The notes: generated from the sequence alone by a model not told the origin. Counted from the stretch's first letter, positions 7,469 to 14,852 are shown. The stretch is DNA of 18,063 nucleotides from an uncultured Chloroflexota bacterium (GCA_913030785.1 CAJWER010000032.1:1-18063); one strand, 5' to 3'. Program-made: numbers and translations.

Positions 7469-8668
7469 ATGAAAATTCTTGTGATACTGATTGTCGTAAT
7501 CGCCATCTTGGGCGTTATTTTCGTTCCCCAATTTTTATATATCGTGGACGAGACACAGGTCGCTGTACTCACTCGATTCGGTGAGCCCCGCAAACAGATA
7601 ACGAAGCCAGGGCTCTACGCCAAGACGCCCTTCGCCGAGCAGGTCACGTACCTGGATAAGAGGCTGCTCATTTTCGACGCCCTCCCCGACTCGCTGATCA
7701 CCAAAGACAAGAAAAGGCTGGTGATCGACGTGTACGCCCGAGGTCGCATCATGGACCCACTGCTATTCGTCGAGACTGTACGTACCGAGTCTCAGGCAGT
7801 CTCCCGAGCCGTTGATATTCTCACGTCCGAGTTGCGGGTTGAGATCGCCCGGGACGACCAGTCCGAAATCATTCAGACTAGTCGTGAGGCGATAATGATC
7901 CGCGTCAGGGACGCCGTTGCTCCCAAGCTGCTGGCTTTCGGGATCGAAGTTGTAGATGTCCGTATCAAGCGGGCCGACTTCCCCGGAGAGATCGCCAACA
8001 GCGTGTATGAGCGCATGAAGGCCGAACGAAAACGTATCGCTGACCGTGAGCGGGCCGAGGGTGCCAAGGCCGATCTGGAGAAGCGCTCCAATGTGGACCG
8101 TGTTGCCGTCGAGATCAGGTCGGCCGCGACACGTGACGCCGACATCATACGAGGTTGCGGCGAGGCGGAGTCGATTGCCATATTCGCGGCCGCACTCAAT
8201 CTCGACCCTGAGTTCTTCACCTTCCAGCGCTCGTTGGAGACCTACAGGGCCTACTTCGAGAACACGACGTTCGTCGGCTCGGCCCAGGATCTTGGCCAGG
8301 TCTTCGAGGACATAAGACAGGCGCTGAACGAATCCGCAAAGGCGCCCGATGACATCCGTGCCGCGACTATCGGCGATGCGGTCCTCCAATCCAGTTGCCA
8401 GGAAGTAGAGGCCGTGACCGCCGCGAGAGTTCTGCTCGCAAACGACCTGGACACACAGCCCAGGGCGTTAATTATCCAGAATACCGATGAAGTAGACTGG
8501 GCGGATGCCTCGATCGGTTGCCCCGAGGCGGGCACGTCATACGCCCAGGTGATCACCCCCGGCTACAGGATGGTTTTCGAGTTCGAAGGCAAGACCTACG
8601 AAGTCCACACCAGCGCCGACGGTAGACAGGTCGCCCGCTGCGACCAAGAGTCCGAGAGCGGCGCCTAG
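7469..8668 (+). CDS. hflC: HflC-like SPFH protein with extra C-terminal domain
   Basis: A 399-residue protein, longer than ordinary HflC (about 290-335). An N-terminal membrane anchor (3-24) precedes an SPFH domain (about 26-185) with VAVLTRFGEP and GIEVVDVRIKRADFP, then a coiled-coil (180-240) and the usual HflC end NLDPEFFTFQRSLETYRAYF (244-263). About 117 further residues follow. The last 85 include VDWADASIGCPEAG (342-355), YAQVITPGYRMVFE (358-371) and YEVHT (377-381), a compact pattern that I recall from other, often secreted, Chloroflexota proteins. Being on the SPFH side of the anchor, it should sit with the SPFH domain outside the cytoplasm if topology follows E. coli. There is no clear ribosome binding site, and the 6-base gap suggests translational coupling to hflK. 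Confidence 0.9.
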   Translation: MKILVILIVVIAILGVIFVPQFLYIVDETQVAVLTRFGEPRKQITKPGLYAKTPFAEQVTYLDKRLLIFDALPDSLITKDKKRLVIDVYARGRIMDPLLFVETVRTESQAVSRAVDILTSELRVEIARDDQSEIIQTSREAIMIRVRDAVAPKLLAFGIEVVDVRIKRADFPGEIANSVYERMKAERKRIADRERAEGAKADLEKRSNVDRVAVEIRSAATRDADIIRGCGEAESIAIFAAALNLDPEFFTFQRSLETYRAYFENTTFVGSAQDLGQVFEDIRQALNESAKAPDDIRAATIGDAVLQSSCQEVEAVTAARVLLANDLDTQPRALIIQNTDEVDWADASIGCPEAGTSYAQVITPGYRMVFEFEGKTYEVHTSADGRQVARCDQESESGA

Positions 8669-8686
8669 GCTGCCGCAGACCTAAGA

Positions 8687-8774
8687 GACCCTCACCTCAA
8701 TTCTCTCCCTACGAAGGGAGAGGAGGGGGGACTGGTCCCTTCTCCCCCGAGGGGAGAAGGTTAGGATGAGGGGT
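8687..8774. repeat. Double-hairpin palindromic element after hflC
   Basis: The outer arms GACCCTCACCTCAATT and (inverted) ACCCCTCATCCTAACC form an imperfect inverted repeat. Inside are two strong hairpins: CTCTCCCT-ACGA-AGGGAGAG (8703-8722, 8-bp stem) and a 10-bp stem CCTTCTCCCC/GGGGAGAAGG with CGA loop (8738-8760). A TTTTT run follows at 8774-8778, so the element may also act as the hflC terminator. The style matches widespread CCCTCACC...GGTGAGGG intergenic palindromes of environmental bacteria (recognised by pattern only). Confidence 0.7.
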
Positions 8775-8840
8775 TTTTCGTTCCCGCCCCCACGTCACCA
8801 CCCCAGCGTTTTATCGTTTGGCCTGCGCGCCCAATACCCA

Positions 8841-8949
8841 TGTCACCCTGAGCGGATGCGAATGGTCTGAGGATGAGGGGTCTCTCCGATTCGCTGACCA
8901 CATGTCACCCCACCACAAATGCCTCGTCACGGAACTCCTCAGCATGACA
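8841..8949. repeat. MITE-like repeat R3, copy 1
   Basis: A 109-bp unit with imperfect terminal inverted repeats: TGTCACCCTGAGCG on the left and TCCTCAGCATGACA on the right. A second copy with the same ends and a diverged interior lies at 14940-15046. No coding capacity is seen. It fills the space between the hflC 3' palindrome and the end of the PEBP gene; beyond these repeats I see nothing else in 8669-8967. Confidence 0.6.
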
Positions 8950-8967
8950 CGCAACGAGACATTGCGC

Positions 8968-9432
8968 CTAACGCCGAGTGTACCTGCCCATCAGCTCGCC
9001 CTGCGCCAGAATGGAGCCATTCATCTCGCGCACTAGCTCGGCCTTGGTGGCCCCCGGACCTAGAACAAGGTCAGCGTCCAGCGCATAGACCTTGAAGTAG
9101 TAGCGGTGCGGTCCGCCACGCGGGGGGCACGGCCCGCCATAATTTGTCCGACCGAAGTCGTTCTTGCCCTGCCTGGCACCCCCATCCAACGTGTCCAAAG
9201 GTGGCACGCCCTCTGGAAGCCCGCCGGCGTCATGGGATATGCCATAGACAACCCAATGTACCCATGTGCCGCCAGGGGCGTCTGGATCGTCCATGATGAC
9301 CGCGTTAGTTTTGGTGCCTTCGGGAATCCCGCTCCACGAGAGCTTTGGGGACACGTCGTCGCTGTCGCATGAGTACTGGGCGGGTATTGAGTTGCCCTGC
9401 GTGAATGCGCTGCTCGTGATCTCTATCGCCAC
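8968..9432 (-). CDS. YbhB/YbcL-type phosphatidylethanolamine-binding protein (PEBP) family
   Basis: A 154-residue PEBP-fold protein. The core motifs are all present: YSCDSDDVSPKLSWSGIPEG (20-39), the DDPDAPGGTWVHWVVYGI segment (48-65), GKNDFGRTNYGGPCPP (89-104), GGPHRYYFKVYALD (106-119) and the C-terminal helix MNGSILAQGELMGRY. Bacterial members (E. coli YbhB, YbcL) have ligand-pocket folds of unclear function. The GTG at 9432 is the only usable start in frame: AAGGAG lies 5 bases upstream and an in-frame TAG at 9450-9448 blocks a longer protein. As read, the product has no export signal and would be cytoplasmic, although the upstream sequence looks like a broken lipoprotein leader (separate entry). 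Confidence 0.9.
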   Translation of the reverse strand: MAIEITSSAFTQGNSIPAQYSCDSDDVSPKLSWSGIPEGTKTNAVIMDDPDAPGGTWVHWVVYGISHDAGGLPEGVPPLDTLDGGARQGKNDFGRTNYGGPCPPRGGPHRYYFKVYALDADLVLGPGATKAELVREMNGSILAQGELMGRYTRR

Positions 9433-9562
9433 CGTGGTCTCCTTGACCTACGGCTGGGGGGTGATGGCCTCTGTCTCCTCCTGTGAGCATGCCAGGCTCA
9501 CAGGAGGCTGCTACAGTCACCGCGGCTGCGAGAATTGGGATAGAGGCACGTATGCCGAACAT
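9433..9562 (-). pseudogene. Relic of a lipoprotein signal peptide and linker upstream of the PEBP gene
   Basis: On the minus strand an ATG at 9562 with a strong AAAGGAG site 6 bases upstream begins MFGIRASIPILAAAVTVAAS, which looks like a signal peptide. In the PEBP frame, one base shifted, the sequence then reads SLACSQEETEAITPQP, which looks like a lipobox cysteine and acidic/Pro linker, then a TAG stop (9450-9448), then VKETT leading directly into the PEBP protein. A single-base frameshift plus one nonsense change would explain all this. In the first frame the ORF simply runs on as a shadow over the PEBP gene. Sequencing or assembly error is an alternative for at least one lesion. Confidence 0.55.
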
Positions 9563-9741
9563 TCGTCGCTCCTTTGGATGTCCGTGGGTCTTGTGTCCCT
9601 CCACTTCCAGGGTGTTGGCCTACTCGTAACTTATGGCAGTGCGGCCGGGTTGTCAACGGACCACTGGCCGTGGGCAAAAGGGGCCTCGATCCAATCCGGA
9701 ATATCTGGATCAAGGACCCGTGATTCACTCCGAAAGAACGC

Positions 9742-9747
9742 TATAAT
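9742..9747 (+). promoter_or_regulatory. Predicted -10 box for ybeY
   Basis: A perfect TATAAT with no convincing -35 at the usual distance. A start near 9754 would give a leader of about 30 bases before ATG 9784, which favours that start over the GTG at 9766. The rest of the 9433-9765 gap holds the leader relic described separately and nothing else I can name. Confidence 0.4.
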
Positions 9748-9783
9748 AACGAACACATTCAACAGGTGGACCGCTTACTTTTC

Positions 9784-10284
9784 ATGACTAGCCCGGGCAT
9801 CAGCATCCAGGTCCTCGACGATTTTGCAGACCTTGTCAATGAGATCGACCTCACAGAGGCCGTCGTCGCCGCACTGGTTGCAGGCTCAGCGGAAGATGAC
9901 GCGAACGTGAGTGTCGTTATCGCCGATGACGAACTCGTGCGGGAGCTTAACGACACTCACCGGGGCCTGGACGAGCACACAGATGTGCTGGCCTTCTCCT
10001 TCACCCACGAGGGGGACTACTACGGCGAGGAGCGCCGGGAGGTCGCCGAAGATATGGATTTTGTCCTTCCTCCGGGCGAAAGTGAGCCTCTCGGGGAAGT
10101 GATAGTATCGTACCCTCAGGCCCAGAGGCAGGCCGACGCCGCTGGCCATTCGTTGGAGCAGGAGTTGACGGTGCTCTTGATCCACGGCACGCTGCATCTG
10201 CTGGGCCACGATCACATGGAGCCCGACGACGAGGCAATAATGAAGCCCTTGGAGGCCCAGGCTCTGGCCACAGTGCGGCGTTAG
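9784..10284 (+). CDS. ybeY: Endoribonuclease YbeY (rRNA maturation factor)
   Basis: A 166-residue protein with the YbeY zinc signature HGTLHLLGHDH at 134-144, whose three histidines bind the metal. Also conserved are ELNDTHRGLDEHTDVLAFSF (54-73) and LGEVIVSYPQA (103-113). YbeY is a single-strand RNase needed for 16S rRNA 3'-end processing and ribosome quality control. Residues 74-100 form a family-variable acidic insert. The ATG at 9784 is preferred over a GTG at 9766, giving a usual N-terminus; AGGTGG lies about 14 bases upstream, so the ribosome binding site is weak in either case. It stands 200 bases before dnaX, with a hairpin repeat in between. Confidence 0.93.
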   Translation: MTSPGISIQVLDDFADLVNEIDLTEAVVAALVAGSAEDDANVSVVIADDELVRELNDTHRGLDEHTDVLAFSFTHEGDYYGEERREVAEDMDFVLPPGESEPLGEVIVSYPQAQRQADAAGHSLEQELTVLLIHGTLHLLGHDHMEPDDEAIMKPLEAQALATVRR

Positions 10285-10350
10285 GATTTCTGATAAAAGG
10301 GGTGTGCAGAGGGCAGCAGCCCCGTCGCCTATCCAGAACGAAGCCGAAGA

Positions 10351-10410
10351 GCCGGGTGAGTGAGGGTGCCCTTCACATATCATCTCTTACCTCTTTTCCT
10401 CGAAATAGGA
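10351..10410 (+). repeat. Hairpin repeat family R1, copy C
   Basis: The core GTGAGGGTGCCCTTCAC (10360-10376) differs from the consensus at two bases. It is preceded by GCCGGGTGA and followed by a T-rich tract containing CTCTTACCTCTTTTCC and a second small palindrome around TCCTCGAAATAGGA. It lies 76 bases downstream of ybeY in the same orientation, as expected of a terminator. Confidence 0.55.
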
Positions 10411-10484
10411 CGAAGCAATTACGGAGAACGGCTTAGGGCTCAGCCCGCTAAAAGTACCGATGGCTTGCGGATTCGTATGACACA

Positions 10485-12173
10485 ATGAGCGAAGTTTTCT
10501 ACAGAAAATGGCGTCCGCGTACACTTGGCCAGCTCGTGGGCCAGGAGGCGGTCGGACGTACGATTCGCAACGCGATCATTCAGGATCGTGTCGCCCACGC
10601 CTACCTGTTCTGCGGTCCCAGGGGCACCGGCAAAACCAGCACTGCGCGTATCCTTGCCAAGGCTTTGGACTGCCTTGCGCCACAGGACGGCGAGCCCGAC
10701 GACACCTGCGAAATATGTGTGTCCGTCAACGAGGGCCGCGCGATGGACCTGATAGAGATCGACGCGGCCAGCAACCGCGGCATCGACGATATCAGGAACC
10801 TTCGAGAGAAGGTCGGCTACTCCCCCTCGGTGGCTCGGCACAAGGTCTATATCATCGACGAAGTCCACATGCTCACCGACGCCGCATTCAACGCGCTGCT
10901 GAAGACCCTGGAGGAGCCTCCGCCCCACGTCGTATTCGTCCTGGCCACCACCCAGGCCCACAAGGTGCCGCTCACCATCATCTCGCGTTGTCAGCGCTTC
11001 GACTTTCGCCGCATACCCATCGAGGCGTCGGTTGAGAGGCTGGCCGAGTTGTGTGCAGGTGAGGGAGTGGAGGCATCGCAGGGAGCACTGACGCTCATCG
11101 CGAGAGCCGCATCCGGCAGCCTACGCGACGCCCAGAACCTGCTAGAGCGAGCGCTGGTCTCCTACGGCTCGCCCCTGAGCGAAACGCAGGTGGGCGACCT
11201 TCTCGAACTGGGGAGCGACGAAAGGGCCCTGGAACTGGTCGGTCACATCGTCGATCGGTCGGCCAAAGAGGGGCTAACAGTCATCAACGAGGTTGCGGGC
11301 GAGGGTGTAGACCTCCGCCTGTTCCATCGTGGGATCATGGAGTATCTGCGGGGCCTGCTGCTGATCAAGGCTGGGGCTCCAACCTCTATGGGATTCTCAG
11401 ACGAATCGAGGGAGGACATGGAGGCCATTGCCGGCAGGGCTGCGCTCGGCCACCTCGTGCTCGTGACTAGGACCTTCGCCGACGTGGATCTGAGACGCGA
11501 CAGCTCGTCTCCACTCCCATTGGAGTTGGCGATGGTCGAGTCGACGTTGGCGAAGGAGGCACCTAAGGTCGCCACTCCGGCGCCTGTCCCCGCCATGGCG
11601 GGGCCGCTGCTACAAGTACCTGCGGCCTATCCTCCAGCCATGCCCACACCCCTCGCTCGGAGCGCGCCACCCGCCCCGGCAACACGGCCCCCGGCGCCCA
11701 CCCCAGTCTCCGCACTGTCACCTCCGCCGCAGTCGGGCCCGGACCGGCAGTGGGCCGAGATCCTCAGATTACTGCGAGGTCGTAAAGGCAGGCGGTTTGA
11801 CCTGGGGGCGCTGCTTCGGTCCAGCACGGAGCGAATCCAGGGGGAAGGCACGTTTACGCTCAAGTACTCCCATTCCTCGCATATGGAGCGGATCGAGGAG
11901 GAGCTCAAGGATCACGGCTCCAGGGGTACGATCGAGGAGGCGGTGGCGAAAGTGCTGGGGGGTAAGTACGATATAAAGGTTGTTGCCGCGGGCGGCCAGT
12001 CTAATGGCCCACGACAGACGCCCGCGCGTCGCAGCCATCTCGTCCGGGCAGCCCAGTCGATGGGCGCCAAGCTCGTCAGCGAGCGTGAGGAGGATTCCCA
12101 TGATGAACAAAAAGATGATCAAGCAGGCCCAGCAGCTCCAGAAGAACATGGCGAAGATGCAGGAGGAGCTTGA
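10485..12173 (+). CDS. dnaX: DNA polymerase III subunit gamma/tau
   Basis: A 562-residue clamp-loader ATPase. YRKWRPRTLGQLVGQE opens the protein, Walker A is GPRGTGKT (44-51), Walker B IIDEVH (123-128), sensor 1 LATT (153-156) and the SRC motif 167-169. The zinc module keeps Cys63, Cys75 and Cys78, but the position of the usual fourth cysteine (81) is Val. After the clamp-loader domains (to about 350) comes a long Pro/Ala-rich linker (about 360-420), then a tau-like C-terminal domain with QWAEILRLLRGRKGRRFDLG and a charged tail. I see no A-rich slippery heptamer in the right frame, so a programmed gamma product is not evident. The ATG has no clear ribosome binding site. Its last 74 bases overlap ybaB. 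Confidence 0.96.
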   Translation: MSEVFYRKWRPRTLGQLVGQEAVGRTIRNAIIQDRVAHAYLFCGPRGTGKTSTARILAKALDCLAPQDGEPDDTCEICVSVNEGRAMDLIEIDAASNRGIDDIRNLREKVGYSPSVARHKVYIIDEVHMLTDAAFNALLKTLEEPPPHVVFVLATTQAHKVPLTIISRCQRFDFRRIPIEASVERLAELCAGEGVEASQGALTLIARAASGSLRDAQNLLERALVSYGSPLSETQVGDLLELGSDERALELVGHIVDRSAKEGLTVINEVAGEGVDLRLFHRGIMEYLRGLLLIKAGAPTSMGFSDESREDMEAIAGRAALGHLVLVTRTFADVDLRRDSSSPLPLELAMVESTLAKEAPKVATPAPVPAMAGPLLQVPAAYPPAMPTPLARSAPPAPATRPPAPTPVSALSPPPQSGPDRQWAEILRLLRGRKGRRFDLGALLRSSTERIQGEGTFTLKYSHSSHMERIEEELKDHGSRGTIEEAVAKVLGGKYDIKVVAAGGQSNGPRQTPARRSHLVRAAQSMGAKLVSEREEDSHDEQKDDQAGPAAPEEHGEDAGGA

Positions 12174-12408
12174 GAGCGCCACCGTCGAGGCCACGTCGGG
12201 CGGAGGCGCGGTCAAAGTAGTGGTAAGTGGCAAGTTAACTCTGGAGTCGCTCACCATAGACCCGGAGGCGGTGTCCCCGGATGATGTCGAGATGCTTCAG
12301 GATCTCGTACTCACGGCGGTCAACGACGGCATCGACAAGGCCCAGGAGATGGCCTCGTCCCGCATGAGCGCCCTCACCGGCGGCCTCAAGATTCCAGGAC
12401 TGATGTAG
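12100..12408 (+). CDS. ybaB: YbaB/EbfC nucleoid-associated protein
   Basis: A 102-residue DNA-binding protein. It begins MMNKKMIKQAQQLQKNMAKM, the amphipathic helix typical of the family, then the central sheet region GGGAVKVVVSGKLTLESLTIDPEA and the C-terminal helix ending LTGGLKIPGLM. YbaB homodimers coat DNA and are commonly encoded between dnaX and recR, as here. The ATG at 12100 (or the adjacent ATG at 12103) has GAGGAGG about 8 bases upstream. The first 74 bases overlap the dnaX 3' end in another frame, so translation may be coupled to dnaX. Confidence 0.94.
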   Translation: MMNKKMIKQAQQLQKNMAKMQEELESATVEATSGGGAVKVVVSGKLTLESLTIDPEAVSPDDVEMLQDLVLTAVNDGIDKAQEMASSRMSALTGGLKIPGLM

Positions 12409-12426
12409 GGGCAAGCAACCCTCTCC

Positions 12427-13038
12427 ATGACCTACTCTTCTTACTCTGCTGCTGAGCCCGTTGGAAGGCTTGTCCAGGAGTTCCATAAGCTGCCGGGCAT
12501 CGGCCCTAAGAGCGCGCAGCGCCTTACATACCATCTGGTTCGTATGCCGGAGGATGAGGCGCGGTCGCTGGCCGAGGCGATCCTGGCGGTGAAGGATCGT
12601 ATAATTTTGTGCTCCACCTGCTACAACATCACCGAGTCAGACCCCTGCGACCTGTGCAACAACCCGGCGCGCGACCAGTCCCGCATCTGCGTCGTAGAGG
12701 AGGCTCTGGACGTGCTCGCCATCGAGCGCACCGGCGTCTACAAGGGCCTGTTCCACGTGCTTCACGGCGTGATTTCACCTATGAACGGAATCGGCCCCGA
12801 CGACTTGAAGATACAACCGCTGTTGGCCCGTTTGAAGGGCGACGAGGTCAAGGAGATCGTACTGGCGACGAATCCAAACCTGGAAGGCGAGGCGACGGCC
12901 ATGTACGTCCACAAGCTCATCTCAGGCCTTGGGGTCAAGGTCACCCGTCCCGCCAGAGGGCTGCCCGTTGGAGGCGACCTGGAGTATGCCGACGAGGTAA
13001 CCCTGGGCCGAGCCATGGAAGGCCGCCAAGACTTCTGA
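12427..13038 (+). CDS. recR: Recombination mediator protein RecR
   Basis: A 203-residue protein with all RecR domains: the helix-hairpin-helix KLPGIGPKSAQRLTYHL (21-37), the four-cysteine zinc finger CSTC...CDLC (Cys62, 65, 74, 77), the Toprim start SRICVVEE (85-92) with the downstream acidic and Gly motifs NPNLEGEATA, and the Walker-like C-terminal segment TRPARGLPVGGDLEYADEVTLGRAMEGR. RecR joins RecF or RecO to load RecA at SSB-coated gaps. It begins 18 bases after ybaB with only a weak ribosome binding site, consistent with operon expression. Confidence 0.96.
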   Translation: MTYSSYSAAEPVGRLVQEFHKLPGIGPKSAQRLTYHLVRMPEDEARSLAEAILAVKDRIILCSTCYNITESDPCDLCNNPARDQSRICVVEEALDVLAIERTGVYKGLFHVLHGVISPMNGIGPDDLKIQPLLARLKGDEVKEIVLATNPNLEGEATAMYVHKLISGLGVKVTRPARGLPVGGDLEYADEVTLGRAMEGRQDF

Positions 13039-13176
13039 GCCCCTGCAAGGGGCGTTTGGGGGGTGGGGCTTGTCATGCCCTGGAATTGGACCTATTTGGA
13101 TCAATTCCTCAAGGAGCTAGCCGGGGCGGGATATTGACCCGATCCGCAGCCCATCCCTCTCCGCCCCATAATTGAC
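13039..13176 (+). other. recR-recO spacer with three possible hairpins
   Basis: Three inverted repeats stand in a row: GCCCCT-GCA-AGGGGC (13039-13053, immediately after the recR stop), GGAATTG/CAATTCC (13082-13108, 13-base loop with extra inner pairs) and GGGGCGG/CCGCCCC (13123-13167, 31-base loop). None is followed by a T run, so none is a typical terminator. The recO ATG follows with no good ribosome binding site. They could set recO expression or be decayed repeats. Confidence 0.35.
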
Positions 13177-13947
13177 ATGAATTTCCCTGCTACATATAAG
13201 ACCCAGGGCGTTGTGCTGAAGCAGACGCCTATCGGCGAGGCCGACCGGGTCTTGAGCATCTTCACGCGAGACCTGGGCAAGGTACGCGTCGTTGCCAGGG
13301 GGGTCCGAAAGCCTCGATCAAAGCTGGCGGGCCACCTGGAACCGCTGTCCCATGTGGCCATCTCCGTCTCCCGCGGACGCAGCCTGGACCCCATCAAGGA
13401 AGCGGAGACCGTTCGGAGTTTCCGGGGGGTGAGGGAGAACCTGCAACTGGTCTCAGAGGCCGTGTATCTGGCGGAGCTAGTGGAGAGCTTCTCCGCCCAG
13501 GACCAGCCGTCACCCATGGTCTATCGGCTCCTGCTTGATGCGCTAGCCTGGCTGGAAACCAACGGCGATAGTCGCGGGCTCATGCGCTACTTCGAGGTAC
13601 GGCTGCTCGGGGAGTCGGGCTTCGGCCCGGAGCTGCACAGTTGCGTGGAGTGCCGCGCGACCTTGGAGCCCGGGGACTACCTGTATAGCAGCGAGGCCGG
13701 CGGCGTGCTGTGTGATGATTGCAAGGTGACGACCGGCGCGGCGCTGATGCCGCTGTCCCAGGACGCAATCAAGGTTCTGCGTTTCTACGCGAGAGCAAAA
13801 CTCGATGAGGCTGCCTCGTTAAATGTGCCGCCCCGCGTGGCCGATGAGACGGAACGCGTGCTGCGTCACTACGTGCGCTACGTGCTGGAGCGGGAGCTGA
13901 AGAGCGTCGAGTTCATGGACCTGGTGAGGCGCGAGGCTGGAACCTAG
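13177..13947 (+). CDS. recO: DNA repair protein RecO
   Basis: A 256-residue RecO. The N-terminal OB fold has YKTQGVVLKQTPIGEADRVLSIFTRDLGKVRVVARGVRK (7-45), the standard RecO opening. The helical middle contains AVYLAELVESF (95-105). A zinc site of two CxxC pairs is at Cys156/159 and Cys179/182, followed by the C-terminal helices. RecO binds SSB and RecR and anneals single strands. It lies 138 bases after recR in the same direction. Its TAG stop shares the palindromic CTAG at 13944-13947 with the stop of the convergent SDR gene, a four-base overlap. Confidence 0.94.
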   Translation: MNFPATYKTQGVVLKQTPIGEADRVLSIFTRDLGKVRVVARGVRKPRSKLAGHLEPLSHVAISVSRGRSLDPIKEAETVRSFRGVRENLQLVSEAVYLAELVESFSAQDQPSPMVYRLLLDALAWLETNGDSRGLMRYFEVRLLGESGFGPELHSCVECRATLEPGDYLYSSEAGGVLCDDCKVTTGAALMPLSQDAIKVLRFYARAKLDEAASLNVPPRVADETERVLRHYVRYVLERELKSVEFMDLVRREAGT

Positions 13948-14789
13948 CGCAGAAGTGCACGGCTCACGAGGGTTTGAAAGAGCCGCTCGGGCAGATAGCG
14001 CGACGCCAGGATCCCCAGTGTAGCCTCTGCGCCCACGGTATAGCGGAAGCGTGGCCGTTTGGAACGAATCGCACGATGGATTACTCGCGCCACCTTGACC
14101 GGGTCCTTCGCGAGCCGGTCGTAGCCCGCCCGGTGCTTTCTGTAGCGCGCAAGCAACGGGCCGTATCGCAAATCTGAAGCCTCGGTGCGATCAGCTACCA
14201 CCTGGTTGGCGAACAGATTGGTGGAATATAGTCCCGGCTCGATAACCACCACGCGCACACCCAGGGGCCAGAGCTCCAGTCGCATCGCCTCGCTGAGCCC
14301 CTCCAGGGCGAACTTTGTAGCGCCGTAACCCCCGTTGAATGGCGTGACAATTCTGCCCTCCACTGACGTCACGTTGACTATGGTGCCGCTGCCAAGTTCA
14401 GTCATCCCCGGCAATACGCCCTGCATCATGCGGAACGCGGCGTAGAAATTAGTCTCGAACACGTCCCTCAGTTCGCCGATCGACAGGCTTTCACCTGGAC
14501 CCCACAGACTATAGCCTGCGTTGTTGACCAGGGCGTCGACGCCCCCGTGCTCCGCAAGGACCCCTGGCAGGACGCTATTGACAGCCTCGTCGGAGTTGAC
14601 GTCCATGACCACTGTCGAGATTGGCAGCCGACGCTCAGCGGCCAGGCTCTTCAGCGCTGCAAGCCGGTCGTCGGACCTACTCGTTGCGACCACCGAATAC
14701 CCTTTCTCGGCCAGGTAGATGGCCGTGGCCATCCCAATCCCGCCCGAGGAGCCGGTGATCAGCACTGTTTTTCGCTCGCCACGTGACAC
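13944..14789 (-). CDS. Short-chain dehydrogenase/reductase (classical SDR)
   Basis: A 281-residue classical SDR. It has the cofactor motif TGSSGGIG (12-19), NNAG (89-92), catalytic Ser142 in NVTSVEGR, and YxxxK as Tyr155 and Lys159 in GGYGATKFALEGL. SR at the end of the second strand (VVATSRS) suggests NADP(H). The substrate cannot be read from sequence; the long C-terminal region with LARYRKHRAGYDRLAKDPVKVA resembles the SDR subgroup with retinol/steroid dehydrogenase-type annotations. The GTG at 14789 is chosen because AAGGAG lies 7 bases upstream; an in-frame TTG at 14846 would add 19 residues without such support. It is monocistronic and convergent with recO. Confidence 0.9.
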   Translation of the reverse strand: MSRGERKTVLITGSSGGIGMATAIYLAEKGYSVVATSRSDDRLAALKSLAAERRLPISTVVMDVNSDEAVNSVLPGVLAEHGGVDALVNNAGYSLWGPGESLSIGELRDVFETNFYAAFRMMQGVLPGMTELGSGTIVNVTSVEGRIVTPFNGGYGATKFALEGLSEAMRLELWPLGVRVVVIEPGLYSTNLFANQVVADRTEASDLRYGPLLARYRKHRAGYDRLAKDPVKVARVIHRAIRSKRPRFRYTVGAEATLGILASRYLPERLFQTLVSRALLR

Positions 14790-14852
14790 GAATTTGCTCC
14801 TTGCCCAATCTAGCGCGAGTCTAGCAACGCATCCCAGGACGGTCAAGGGTAC

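Noticed and set aside
8818..9036. Short 72-codon ORF across repeat R3
   Set aside because: Lies inside the repeat and the 3' end of the PEBP gene, with no ribosome binding site and no domain.
12105..12118. A-rich AACAAAAAG as a dnaX programmed frameshift site
   Set aside because: It is not an X XXY YYZ heptamer in the dnaX frame, it lies at the extreme 3' end, and a -1 slip stops at once (TGA 12116), giving no meaningful gamma product.
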